The notes under the pieces were generated by a model, which saw only the letters and a list, made by a program, of their open reading frames with translations, was not told the DNA's origin and did no database searches. A stretch of DNA of 64,000 bases from Fulvivirga lutea (GTDB lineage: Bacteria > Bacteroidota > Bacteroidia > Cytophagales > Cyclobacteriaceae): positions 2,585,488 to 2,649,487 of the forward strand of contig NZ_CP070608.1 of the NCBI RefSeq assembly GCF_017068455.1, read 5' to 3'. Both the position numbers and the translations under genes were made by a program. This document shows positions 19,121-27,259 of the stretch, piece by piece; position 1 is the stretch's first letter, and every line of letters starts with the position of its first letter.

Positions 19121-20316
19121 GGTAACAGCAAAGAGGAATCTCCATAACTTAAAAAGCGGTAGTCATTGGCTAGCGCTTTTTTATATACTTCTCGCCAGTT
19201 ATCGCCAATAAACGCAGCCACCAACAGTATAAGAGTGGAGCCAGGTAAGTGATAATTGGTAATCAACCCGTCACACATTTTAAATTGATAACCCGGCACA
19301 ATAAAGATTTCTGTGTTTCCTGTTATTTTTTCTAAACTGTTTCTTTCCATGTAGCTTAAAACAATCTCCAAACACTCTTTTCTGGTAGGAAGAGTAGCAC
19401 TGTTATGTTGATATGGATATAATTTTTCGATCATAAAGTCATTTTTACCTGACATGAGTTTAACGCCATACCAATAGAGGCTTTCCAGTGTACGCATGGA
19501 TGTTGTGCCTACTGAAATAATGTTTTCCTTTTCAATTAATGTTTGAACAAATTCCTTGGTAATAACAATTTGTTCTGAGTGCATATTGTGATCTAAGGCA
19601 TTTTCAGTTTTTACAGGTTGAAAAGTGCCGGCACTAACATGAAGCGTTACATAATCATTCGTAATGCCTTTTTGCTTCATTTTACTCATTACAAGTTCGT
19701 CAAAATGGAGGCCTGCTGTAGGTGCGGCTACAGCCCCTTCAAACTTTGAGTAAATGGTTTGGTAGCGTTCTTGATCTTCATAAGTAACCTCTCTATTAAT
19801 ATAAGGAGGTAGTGGGATTTGACCGGCTGCAGTTACCACATGAACAAACTCCAGATCGTTGTTCCAGGATAGTTCTACAATCTGGTTTTGTCGGTCAACC
19901 AGGTTGGCAGTGATGCTCGTTTTATCTGTTAATGTCTTGGTTAATTGCTGTCCATCTTTCCATTTCTTCTGATTACCAATCAGACACTTCCATGTAGCCC
20001 GTTTTTTAACCAACATGGCAGATGCAATTTCATTGGTGGGTGCTACTGGCTCCAATAGGAAGATTTCAATTAGTGCCCCTGTTTCCTTTGTGAAAAATAA
20101 ACGTGCCGGAATTACTCTGGTGTCGTTGAAAACCAAATGAGAATTAGGCGGTAATTGATCTGTAATTGAATTGAATAGTGAATGCGAAATTTCACCATTT
20201 TTATATACCAATAGCTTAGAATCTGATCGGTTTGCCAATGGTTCTTTAGCTATTCTATCTTCAGGTAAATCGTAGGTGTAATCCTGTAGATTAATACTTG
20301 CTGGTAGATTTTTCAT
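19117..20316 (-). CDS. queA: S-adenosylmethionine:tRNA ribosyltransferase-isomerase
   Basis: Transfers and isomerises the ribosyl group of SAM onto 7-aminomethyl-7-deazaguanine in tRNA, the penultimate step of queuosine formation. The 399-residue product shows the QueA hallmarks LPEDRIAKEPL, a SHLVFNDTRVIPARL block (split across residues ~50-75), GAVAAPTAGLHF, and VGTTSMRTLESLYW, then TNYHLPGSTLILLVAAF near the end. The start is set at the ATG at 20316 (MKNLPASINL), because a longer in-frame reading to 20403 would run through the divergent menC promoter and start. It converges with the PorE-like gene, overlapping its stop by 4 bp. queE of the same pathway lies in this window at 62779-63525. 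Confidence 0.96.
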   Translation of the reverse strand: MKNLPASINLQDYTYDLPEDRIAKEPLANRSDSKLLVYKNGEISHSLFNSITDQLPPNSHLVFNDTRVIPARLFFTKETGALIEIFLLEPVAPTNEIASAMLVKKRATWKCLIGNQKKWKDGQQLTKTLTDKTSITANLVDRQNQIVELSWNNDLEFVHVVTAAGQIPLPPYINREVTYEDQERYQTIYSKFEGAVAAPTAGLHFDELVMSKMKQKGITNDYVTLHVSAGTFQPVKTENALDHNMHSEQIVITKEFVQTLIEKENIISVGTTSMRTLESLYWYGVKLMSGKNDFMIEKLYPYQHNSATLPTRKECLEIVLSYMERNSLEKITGNTEIFIVPGYQFKMCDGLITNYHLPGSTLILLVAAFIGDNWREVYKKALANDYRFLSYGDSSLLLP

Positions 20317-20322
20317 GGTCGG

Positions 20323-20344
20323 CAAATATAGGTTCGTATATTTG
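20323..20344. promoter_or_regulatory. Divergent queA/menC promoter: mirrored -7 boxes
   Basis: CAAATATA (20323-20330; TATATTTG on the minus strand) and TATATTTG (20337-20344, plus strand) form a perfect 8-bp inverted repeat with a 6-bp spacer. Both match the Bacteroidetes -7 consensus TAnnTTTG and face opposite ways, toward queA (ATG at 20316) and menC (ATG at 20381). The queA box ends only six bases before its ATG, so its transcript would be nearly leaderless. I saw no good -33 TTG at the expected distance for either box, so the call is tentative. Confidence 0.4.
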
Positions 20345-20380
20345 ATTAACTCTAATTTTAAATTCAATTTGTCGGTTAAT

Positions 20381-21472
20381 ATGGCATTAAAAGCGAAACT
20401 CATACCTCACACTTTAAAATTCAAATTTGATGCTGGCACATCGCGGGGTGTACTTAGAGAGAAAAAAACGTATTTACTTAAAATTTGGGAGGAGTCTAAT
20501 CCTGCTGTAGTTGGCATAGGAGAATGTGGGCCATTGGCGAAATTGAGTATAGATGATTTTGAAAATTTAGATGAGAGCATAACACTTCTTGCAGAGAAGA
20601 TCAATGGAGCTGATTTGCCACCAAATGCTGATGCAATTTATGATTTTGCTTTTCAAATAGCAGGGTACGATTACCCCAGTTTACGATTTGCCATAGAAGT
20701 GGCTTTACTTGATTTGAAGGGCGGTGGTCAAAGAATGATATTCAATAATGCATTCTTCTCATCTCAAGATCAAATTCCAATAAACGGACTTATTTGGATG
20801 GGGCATATGGAGAATATGCTACTTCAAATTTCTGATAAGATTGTTGAAGAATTTGATTGTTTAAAAGTGAAAGTTGGTTCTCTTGATTTCGAGAAAGAGG
20901 TGGATATTCTCAATTACGTGAGACGCAAATATTACAATCAACAGATTATGTTGCGTGTAGATGCCAATGGAGCTTTTAAGCCTCACGAAGCACTCTACAA
21001 AATGAAAACATTGGCCTTTCAGAACATTCACTCCATTGAACAACCTATAGCTGCAGGGCAGCATGATTTAATGGCTGAACTGTGTGTTAATCCACCAATT
21101 GATATTGCCTTGGATGAAGAATTAATTGGTGTTCATAAAAAAGAAGACAAAGAACAGCTACTCAAAAAAATAAAGCCTCAGTATATAATTATTAAACCAA
21201 CACTTCTTGGTGGATTTCAGTCATCGTTGGAGTGGATTAAAATTGCCGATTCAATGAAAATAGGTTGGTGGATTACGTCAGCTCTTGAATCTAACATTGG
21301 ACTGAATGCCATTTGCCAGTTTACGTATCAATTAAAAGCTAAAGGTCATCAGGGTTTAGGAACGGGCAAGTTGTACGAGAATAATTTCGAATCGCCATTA
21401 ACAATAAAAAAAGGCCATATTTTTTATGATCAAACTAAGGAGTGGGATTTAACAGAATTAGATGATGAGTAA
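20381..21472 (+). CDS. menC: o-Succinylbenzoate synthase (enolase superfamily)
   Basis: Dehydrates SHCHC to o-succinylbenzoate in menaquinone synthesis. The 363-residue protein has the capping-domain start of Bacteroidetes MenC (KFKFDAGTSRGVLREKKTY, GIGECGPL) and barrel residues of the muconate-lactonizing subgroup: the Lys pair in CLKVKVG, the metal ligands in LRVDANGAF, SIEQP and ALDEE, and a Lys in IIIKPTLLGG. The start is placed at the ATG at 20381 (MALKAKLIPH); the longer frame back to 20315 would overlap the queA start. A dipeptide epimerase is the alternative within this superfamily, but the N-terminus favours MenC. It overlaps the following transporter gene by a few bases. Confidence 0.88.
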   Translation: MALKAKLIPHTLKFKFDAGTSRGVLREKKTYLLKIWEESNPAVVGIGECGPLAKLSIDDFENLDESITLLAEKINGADLPPNADAIYDFAFQIAGYDYPSLRFAIEVALLDLKGGGQRMIFNNAFFSSQDQIPINGLIWMGHMENMLLQISDKIVEEFDCLKVKVGSLDFEKEVDILNYVRRKYYNQQIMLRVDANGAFKPHEALYKMKTLAFQNIHSIEQPIAAGQHDLMAELCVNPPIDIALDEELIGVHKKEDKEQLLKKIKPQYIIIKPTLLGGFQSSLEWIKIADSMKIGWWITSALESNIGLNAICQFTYQLKAKGHQGLGTGKLYENNFESPLTIKKGHIFYDQTKEWDLTELDDE

Positions 21473-22199
21473 ACTTTCAGAAGCATCTCTTCATTCTACA
21501 GGCAAATTATGGTTCTTTAACAGGGATTATATTTCTGAGTTTGTATACGGAGGCATTGATGGAGTAATTACCACATTTGCAGTTGTGGCAGGTGCAGCAG
21601 GGGCTAATGCAGAACTTTATTGGGTAATCATCTTTGGTTTCGCAAATCTTATTGCGGACGGCTTTAGTATGTCCGTAGGTAATTATTTTTCGGTTAAAGC
21701 GGATAGAGACAATTATGAAAAGCACAAGGCTGTAGAATATTGGGAAATTGAGAATTTGCGAGATAGGGAAGTGCAGGAGATACGTGATATCTATGAGGCT
21801 AAAGGATTTGAAGGAGAGTTACTGGATAAGGTGGTTGAGGTGATAACGAAGGACAAGGAAGTATGGGTCGATACGATGATGAAAGAAGAACTGGAATTGG
21901 CCAAAGATGACAAAACACCTTTTAAGACAGCCTTTGCCACATTTTTATCATTCAATGTTATTGGCATTATTCCTCTGATTTCCTATTTACTAGCTGCCAC
22001 AGTTAATCTAAATACAGATCATTTATTTCTAATATCCTGCATATCAACAGGCTTAGCGTTAATGTTTGTAGGCTATTTAAAAAGTATAGTTACTGAAACA
22101 AATTGGGCTAAAGGAATAATTGAAACACTCCTTTTAGGTGGTTTGGCGGCCTTTCTGGCCTATTATGTGGGTGAGGTATTGGCGTATTACTTTTTGTAA
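21462..22199 (+). CDS. VIT/CCC1 family Fe2+/Mn2+ transporter-like protein
   Basis: A 245-residue membrane protein of the vacuolar iron transporter family. The first helix has the family signature YISEFVYGGIDGVITTFAVV, and the second helix has FANLIADGFSMSVGNYFS. A cytoplasmic acidic/charged insertion (about 85-145, rich in Glu, Lys and Asp) corresponds to the metal-binding domain. Three more hydrophobic segments close the protein. It probably moves ferrous or manganous ions out of the cytosol. The start codon (ATGATG at 21462/21465) overlaps the menC stop, so the two are probably co-translated. The end abuts the convergent CHAT gene with no spacer. Confidence 0.88.
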   Translation: MMSKLSEASLHSTGKLWFFNRDYISEFVYGGIDGVITTFAVVAGAAGANAELYWVIIFGFANLIADGFSMSVGNYFSVKADRDNYEKHKAVEYWEIENLRDREVQEIRDIYEAKGFEGELLDKVVEVITKDKEVWVDTMMKEELELAKDDKTPFKTAFATFLSFNVIGIIPLISYLLAATVNLNTDHLFLISCISTGLALMFVGYLKSIVTETNWAKGIIETLLLGGLAAFLAYYVGEVLAYYFL

Positions 22200-24728
22200 T
22201 TATTTACCAATAAGTATGAAAGGTGCCCAAAAATAGGGCTCCGCATACTTTTTGGTTTTAATCAATTCAGTTTTGGCCAGTTTAAGAGGGAGGCCATAGT
22301 TTGATGAGTTCATGTTTTCATAGAATGACTTCATTAAATCTGCTGTAGAGTCGTCTGAAACGCTCCACAAGGATACCACTAAATTATTAGCTCCTGCATA
22401 CAGCAATGCTCTGGATAGCCCAATTACCCCTTCACCCTTTGATAGCTTGCCTAATCCTGTTTGACAAGCCGAGAGAGTCACCAAATCGGTATCAAATTGA
22501 AGATTATAAATTTCACCAGTAAATAGATTGCCATCTTCTATCAAACTCGAGTTAAAATAGATTCTTGACAAAGCGGGGTTAGATTCATTTACCAAGCCAT
22601 GAGTTGCCAGGTGTACATATTTATACTGCCTAAAATCCTGCACTTTAATTTCACTTTCATTTGCATTTGCTTCTAACAGGCTCTCAGTGCCGTACCCCTT
22701 ATTTGTTAGAATCGTATTTAAATCTTCAAGCTCTTTTTTGCTTCCGGGTAAATTAGGTAATTCGGTAAAGTTTACGGGTGCACATAAGAAAGCCTTTTCT
22801 TCCATCATAGAATGCTTCGGCTTTTCCGCTACAAACAAAGCACTCGCATAAGAGTAGCTAATACTATATTCATTTATTAAATACGGCATCTCTGCAAAAC
22901 TCATATCATCTTTTACTTTATCCGTAAGAAGTGCTTCAAAAGGAATTGTGCCTAATCTACCTGCAGGTACAATAATCAAATTGGTAGTGTTTTTGTCTAG
23001 CCTTTTTGGTATTACGATATCATACAATTCTGAGGCAGTATAGGTATAAGTAGGCTTAACACGAAAGTAAATTCCATTTCTAAACCCACTTATGTATTTA
23101 TCAAACTCTTCCGTTTGTGGGTTATTATGCAGTTTAAATTTGTCGGCCGTTATTTCAAAAATGTAGACTCTTTTGGAGTTTTCTGTCCAAAAGTAGCTTA
23201 ACATGGTTTGTGATTCCGATAGCTTACTTTGAACTTCTTCAATAGTAGGTAAAGATGTATTATACTTTAGTGCAAAATATTTCGGGTATTTTTCTTCTAT
23301 CTCTTCAATAAATTGGTTGTAGTTAGTTTTGGCCTCCAATAGTTGAGATTGGAGCTTTCCTTTTTGAACGTCATCTTCTTCTTGTAATGCTGAGTTTTCC
23401 AGAAAAGCGATCTCCGACTTTAAAAATAACTCCTTCTCAAGTTCGGCATTACTCATACCAGCAAATGATTTGGCTTTGGCATCGGCAATAGCTTCTAGTA
23501 ATACTGCGGACTTACTTTTTTCCGCGAAATAGAATGACAGGGCATAGTATTCGTCTTTTTTTATGACAACATCACCCATGGCTTTGCAGAGTTCAACACC
23601 TGTTTCATACACCGAGGAAGCGAGCTGACCTAAAGCTATTTTGTCTGCTTCATTGGTTCTCACTTGCCTAATTTTATCTACCAATGTGTCACACGATTGG
23701 AGGGTGCTTAAACTGAGTTTTAGATCACTGAACTTTAAAGTTTTATTAAAATGTAAATCAGCAAATGCCTTAGACTTATAGAATAAAGAATTGAGCAATG
23801 TGTTGCTGCTTAGGTAGTCGCTTACATTGGGGTTCTTTTCAATGTCAGTAGAATTAAAACCCTTTGTATTGGCTATCAAAGCTTGCTGATAGAGATTAAT
23901 GGCCTCTTCAAACTCTCCTTTAATGTTATTAATGTTGCCTATCAGGTTAAGAGTAGAGGCAACTTCAGGGTGCTGTTCGCCATAGAATCGCTTATACAAG
24001 TTGAGTGCTTCCTGATATGATTTTAGTGCCCCATCGAGGTCTTGCATTTGTTGTTTTGTCTGCCCGATGTTTATATGAATAAATCCTTCATTTGGGTGTC
24101 CATCAGGGTACAAAGCTTTCCACGTTTTTAATGCTTCGTTGAAGTTTATTGAAGCATCACCATAAAGTTCTAAATTCCTGTAGGCAATACCAGTATTAAT
24201 TAAGCCCTGAGCAGTTTTTTCATGAGAATTTCCAAAGATGTTTCTATAAATCTTGAGGGCACTTTCATAATAATCTAGTGCTAAGTCGGTATTGGTTGAA
24301 TTTAAAATTAGTCCCAGATCATTGTAAGAAGCAGCAACCTTTTCGTGGTTGTCTCCAAAAAGTTTTTGGCGAATTTTTAGAGCTTGTTCCACATGTTCAA
24401 CACCTTTACTAGCACTACCGGTATTCCAATATATTATACCTAAATTGTTCAGTGCATCGGCATAATCTGCAGTTTCCGGCTGGGCTTTTTTTAGTGTCTG
24501 ATTGAATAATTTTTCGGCTAGTTCGTTATTCCCTTTTCTCAAATAAATCTGTCCCACTATATCAGGGCACTGAATTTGAGCCTTATCCAATAAATGGTCG
24601 ACTTCTAGTAGGTTTCCTGAGTTTAATCTTTCTTGAAGAGTTACACACACTTCCTGCCCATGTATACTTGCACTTAGTAAGATGTAGAGGCTTATGGTTG
24701 ATATAGAAATTTTAGAACCTAACAACAT
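22200..24728 (-). CDS. Exported TPR-CHAT domain protease-like protein
   Basis: An 842-residue protein. A signal peptide (LYILLSASIHGQ) is followed by about nine TPRs of the 42-residue type (about 60-330, for example EKVAASYNDLGLIL and HPEVASTLNLIGNI). A helical linker leads to a C-terminal CHAT domain, the caspase-like fold called Caspase HetF Associated with TPRs. The presumed catalytic dyad is visible: His710 in VHLATHG and Cys755 in VTLSACQTG, followed by GEGVIGLSRALLYAGA and LWSVSDDST. The signal peptide implies periplasmic or outer-membrane placement, unlike the cytosolic CHAT proteases of CRISPR systems. Its start overlaps the end of the upstream outer membrane protein gene by 17 bp, implying a working pair. 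Substrate is unknown. Confidence 0.9.
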   Translation of the reverse strand: MLLGSKISISTISLYILLSASIHGQEVCVTLQERLNSGNLLEVDHLLDKAQIQCPDIVGQIYLRKGNNELAEKLFNQTLKKAQPETADYADALNNLGIIYWNTGSASKGVEHVEQALKIRQKLFGDNHEKVAASYNDLGLILNSTNTDLALDYYESALKIYRNIFGNSHEKTAQGLINTGIAYRNLELYGDASINFNEALKTWKALYPDGHPNEGFIHINIGQTKQQMQDLDGALKSYQEALNLYKRFYGEQHPEVASTLNLIGNINNIKGEFEEAINLYQQALIANTKGFNSTDIEKNPNVSDYLSSNTLLNSLFYKSKAFADLHFNKTLKFSDLKLSLSTLQSCDTLVDKIRQVRTNEADKIALGQLASSVYETGVELCKAMGDVVIKKDEYYALSFYFAEKSKSAVLLEAIADAKAKSFAGMSNAELEKELFLKSEIAFLENSALQEEDDVQKGKLQSQLLEAKTNYNQFIEEIEEKYPKYFALKYNTSLPTIEEVQSKLSESQTMLSYFWTENSKRVYIFEITADKFKLHNNPQTEEFDKYISGFRNGIYFRVKPTYTYTASELYDIVIPKRLDKNTTNLIIVPAGRLGTIPFEALLTDKVKDDMSFAEMPYLINEYSISYSYASALFVAEKPKHSMMEEKAFLCAPVNFTELPNLPGSKKELEDLNTILTNKGYGTESLLEANANESEIKVQDFRQYKYVHLATHGLVNESNPALSRIYFNSSLIEDGNLFTGEIYNLQFDTDLVTLSACQTGLGKLSKGEGVIGLSRALLYAGANNLVVSLWSVSDDSTADLMKSFYENMNSSNYGLPLKLAKTELIKTKKYAEPYFWAPFILIGK

Positions 24729-25716
24729 ATCCTATAGAAAATACATTGTCCCTTGTCAATCCATCAGGATTCACATCTCTATCCGTAATTTTTTGTCCGT
24801 AAATTCCGCTAATGCTATTGTTTGTATTAAAGTGGTAAGCCACATTTAACAAAGCAGTCATTGCCAATCCAGTAGTTTTATCAACCTTTATGCGCTGACC
24901 TTCAGTGGGTGAACCAGCTCTTGTGTCCAGAATTTCATCTTTAGTAATTCTGAAAATGGGGAGTAGGCCTGCTCGTATATCCCACTTCGAAAAATGGAAT
25001 GCACGCTCTACACGTAACATTACATCCGTACCTCTTTTAAGGTCATTGGCTAGAAAATTATCACGCAAATAATTATCGTCAGGATATTCAGCCCATTGCT
25101 CATACCTAAAGTCGTTTTCATTTTCTGTTAAAGCAATTTGAATACCTGTGGCAAACATCCATTTTTGACTTATGTAAGATGCTCCTGCCACTAAATCCCA
25201 ACTACCCAAACTAGTTTGATAATACATAGGCAAATCTGTAGACGTACCTTCCGGCAATCCGTCAGTAATAAACTGCGATTTCACATCGCTATCCAGATCA
25301 GAAGCATTGGTTGGGATTTTCCCGCCTAACGTGGCATTAATATGAAATTGTTCGGTAGAGTATACGTTCCTTGTAACACTGTAAGAGATATCAGAGAGCC
25401 CGGATGTTTCACCCAAGTTGCCGGTAACCCAATAATAAGGCACTTTTAACTGAAAAGAGGTTACCTCGTTGATGCCAAAAGTTAAATCTACTGTGGCAGC
25501 TGTTATTTTAGGACTTATTGTTGTATTTCCTTGACCGTAGCTAAACTCAGCTGAACGTAATTTGAAATTAATTTTCTTCGTGTAGATCTGGCTTGGTTTC
25601 ATAGCACCCATTGTACAAAAACCAGCATCGCTGCAGCCCTGACCGTAAGAATTTGCTGTAATTAATACACCAACAAAAAATGCCAGCACATTAAATTTTT
25701 TCTGTAATAAATACAT
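24712..25716 (-). CDS. Outer membrane beta-barrel protein paired with CHAT protease
   Basis: A 334-residue protein. The ATG at 25716 (MYLLQKKFNVLAFF) gives a clean signal peptide ending at NSYGQG; an upstream in-frame TTG at 25737 is ignored. The mature part alternates short amphipathic strands with polar turns (SFQLKVPYYWVTGNLGE, WDLVAGASYISQKWMFATG, MLRVERAFHFSKWDIRAG) and ends in FSIGYVVRF, with the terminal Phe expected of a Bam-recognised barrel. It has a Cys-rich start (QGCSDAGFCTMG). No precise family is recognised; it resembles the phenol/MetA-type transporter barrels. The 17-bp overlap with the CHAT gene suggests it anchors, feeds or is cut by that protein. Confidence 0.8.
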   Translation of the reverse strand: MYLLQKKFNVLAFFVGVLITANSYGQGCSDAGFCTMGAMKPSQIYTKKINFKLRSAEFSYGQGNTTISPKITAATVDLTFGINEVTSFQLKVPYYWVTGNLGETSGLSDISYSVTRNVYSTEQFHINATLGGKIPTNASDLDSDVKSQFITDGLPEGTSTDLPMYYQTSLGSWDLVAGASYISQKWMFATGIQIALTENENDFRYEQWAEYPDDNYLRDNFLANDLKRGTDVMLRVERAFHFSKWDIRAGLLPIFRITKDEILDTRAGSPTEGQRIKVDKTTGLAMTALLNVAYHFNTNNSISGIYGQKITDRDVNPDGLTRDNVFSIGYVVRF

Positions 25717-25764
25717 ATCACCAAAGATTAATTTCAATCCAATTTTAACGATTATTCATTACAA

Positions 25765-27144
25765 TTAGTCTATACCTTTAATTTTATCAAAGTAAATTTT
25801 GGCCTCCTTCTTCACTTTTGGGGCTAGCAGTATGGCAGATATCATAGTGGGTATGGCCATAACGGCAAAGGCACCATCGATTAGACTAAAAATTGTACTG
25901 AGTGATGCTATTGAGCCAAATATGATGGTGGCAACATAAATGTAATTGTAATAAACCTTGTTTTTCTCCCCCACAATAAAGGCCAGGCATCGTGAACCGT
26001 ACCAGCTAAAACTGAATAAAGACGATGATGCAAAGAATAAAATGCAAACGAGCAATATGTAATGACCAAACCCCGGAAAGGCTGATTCAAACGCTGTGGC
26101 AGTTAATGTAACGCCATCCTGATCAGTTGTAACCCACACATTAGTAATTAAAATGGCCAATGCAGTAAGCGTACACACAATTAAAGTATCTATTGCCGGA
26201 CCTAGCATGGCAACCAAACCTTCTCTTACTGGTTCATCAGTTTTAGCAGCTCCATGAGCAATTGGGGCTGTTCCTATACCTGCTTCATTAGAGAAAGCTG
26301 CCCTTCTCGCTCCGGTAATAATAACCGCACCTAAAACACCACCGGCAACAGCGTTTCCCGTAAATGCATCTGTAATTATTAAACTAAACATTTCAGGCAC
26401 CTCAGAAATATTCGATAGTATAATGGTAAGCACTGAAAAGAAATAAACAACAATCATTAAAGGAACCATTTTACTTGCCACATTAGCGATTCGCTTTAGT
26501 CCGCCAAAGATTACTATGCCCACAAATACTGTGAGAACAATACCCGTGTATAGGTCCGTCCATCTAAAATTTTGATTGAACAATTTGAAAGTATCTTCAC
26601 CAAAACCAGAGGGAATTATTAGTACGTCACGAATAACCTGAGTTAATTGGTTTGCCTGAAATATGGGTAAGCAGCCTATCATTCCTGCAATACAAAACAG
26701 GTAGGCGAGGGGTAACCAGGCTTTACCTAATCCTTCTCTAATTACATACATGGGCCCGCCATGTACCTGTCCGTTTTCATCTTTTCCTCGGTACATGATG
26801 GACAACGTACAAGTGAAGAATTTGGTAGCTATACCCACAAAAGCACTCACCCACATCCAAAATATAGCTCCCGGGCCGCCTGTAACAATGGCAATGGCAA
26901 CTCCGGAAATATTACCCATTCCAACCGTAGAAGCTAAATGTGTTGATAATGCCTGATAATGATTGATTTCACCTTTTTCTTTAGGATCATCATACTTACC
27001 TGTTAAAACCTTAATGGCATGTACGAAATATTTAAAAGGCAGAAGTTGGGAGTAAATCAGAAAAAAAGAGCCGCCACCCAACAGCAATATGAGTAGGGGA
27101 ATTCCCCAAATCCAATTTGCAAAATCTACAATCAATTGTCCCAT
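25765..27144 (-). CDS. Sodium:alanine symporter (AGCS family)
   Basis: A 459-residue inner-membrane Na+-coupled amino-acid importer. Family hallmarks are clear: YQALSTHLASTVGMGNISG near the N-terminus (Na+/substrate loop), GPGAIFWMWVSAFVG, GGPMYVIREGL, and the signature GARRAAFSNEAGIGTAPIAHGAA, split here as GARRAAFSNEAGIG and APIAHGAA. About ten to eleven hydrophobic helices are present, and the length is typical. It lies just upstream of the barrel/CHAT pair (48 bp to the barrel's ATG) on the same strand and could share transcription. It is divergent from the SpoIIE-type phosphatase gene. Alanine or glycine is the probable substrate from the family. Confidence 0.95.
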   Translation of the reverse strand: MGQLIVDFANWIWGIPLLILLLGGGSFFLIYSQLLPFKYFVHAIKVLTGKYDDPKEKGEINHYQALSTHLASTVGMGNISGVAIAIVTGGPGAIFWMWVSAFVGIATKFFTCTLSIMYRGKDENGQVHGGPMYVIREGLGKAWLPLAYLFCIAGMIGCLPIFQANQLTQVIRDVLIIPSGFGEDTFKLFNQNFRWTDLYTGIVLTVFVGIVIFGGLKRIANVASKMVPLMIVVYFFSVLTIILSNISEVPEMFSLIITDAFTGNAVAGGVLGAVIITGARRAAFSNEAGIGTAPIAHGAAKTDEPVREGLVAMLGPAIDTLIVCTLTALAILITNVWVTTDQDGVTLTATAFESAFPGFGHYILLVCILFFASSSLFSFSWYGSRCLAFIVGEKNKVYYNYIYVATIIFGSIASLSTIFSLIDGAFAVMAIPTMISAILLAPKVKKEAKIYFDKIKGID

Positions 27145-27259
27145 TTCCTACATATTTGCTTAGAAAAGCTGCTAATATATAAATTACTTATTGGCTTAAA
27201 CTGATAATTTCAATTTTATGCCTATCTTATATTTTTTATAAAAGAATCACGAATATAAA

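Noticed and set aside
20317-20403. 29-residue N-terminal extension of QueA
   Set aside because: It would run across the divergent promoter and the menC start, and the family begins near MKNLPASINL.
22200-24728. Part of a type III-E CRISPR (Craspase) system
   Set aside because: No CRISPR repeats or Cas genes are in the window, and the CHAT protein carries a signal peptide.
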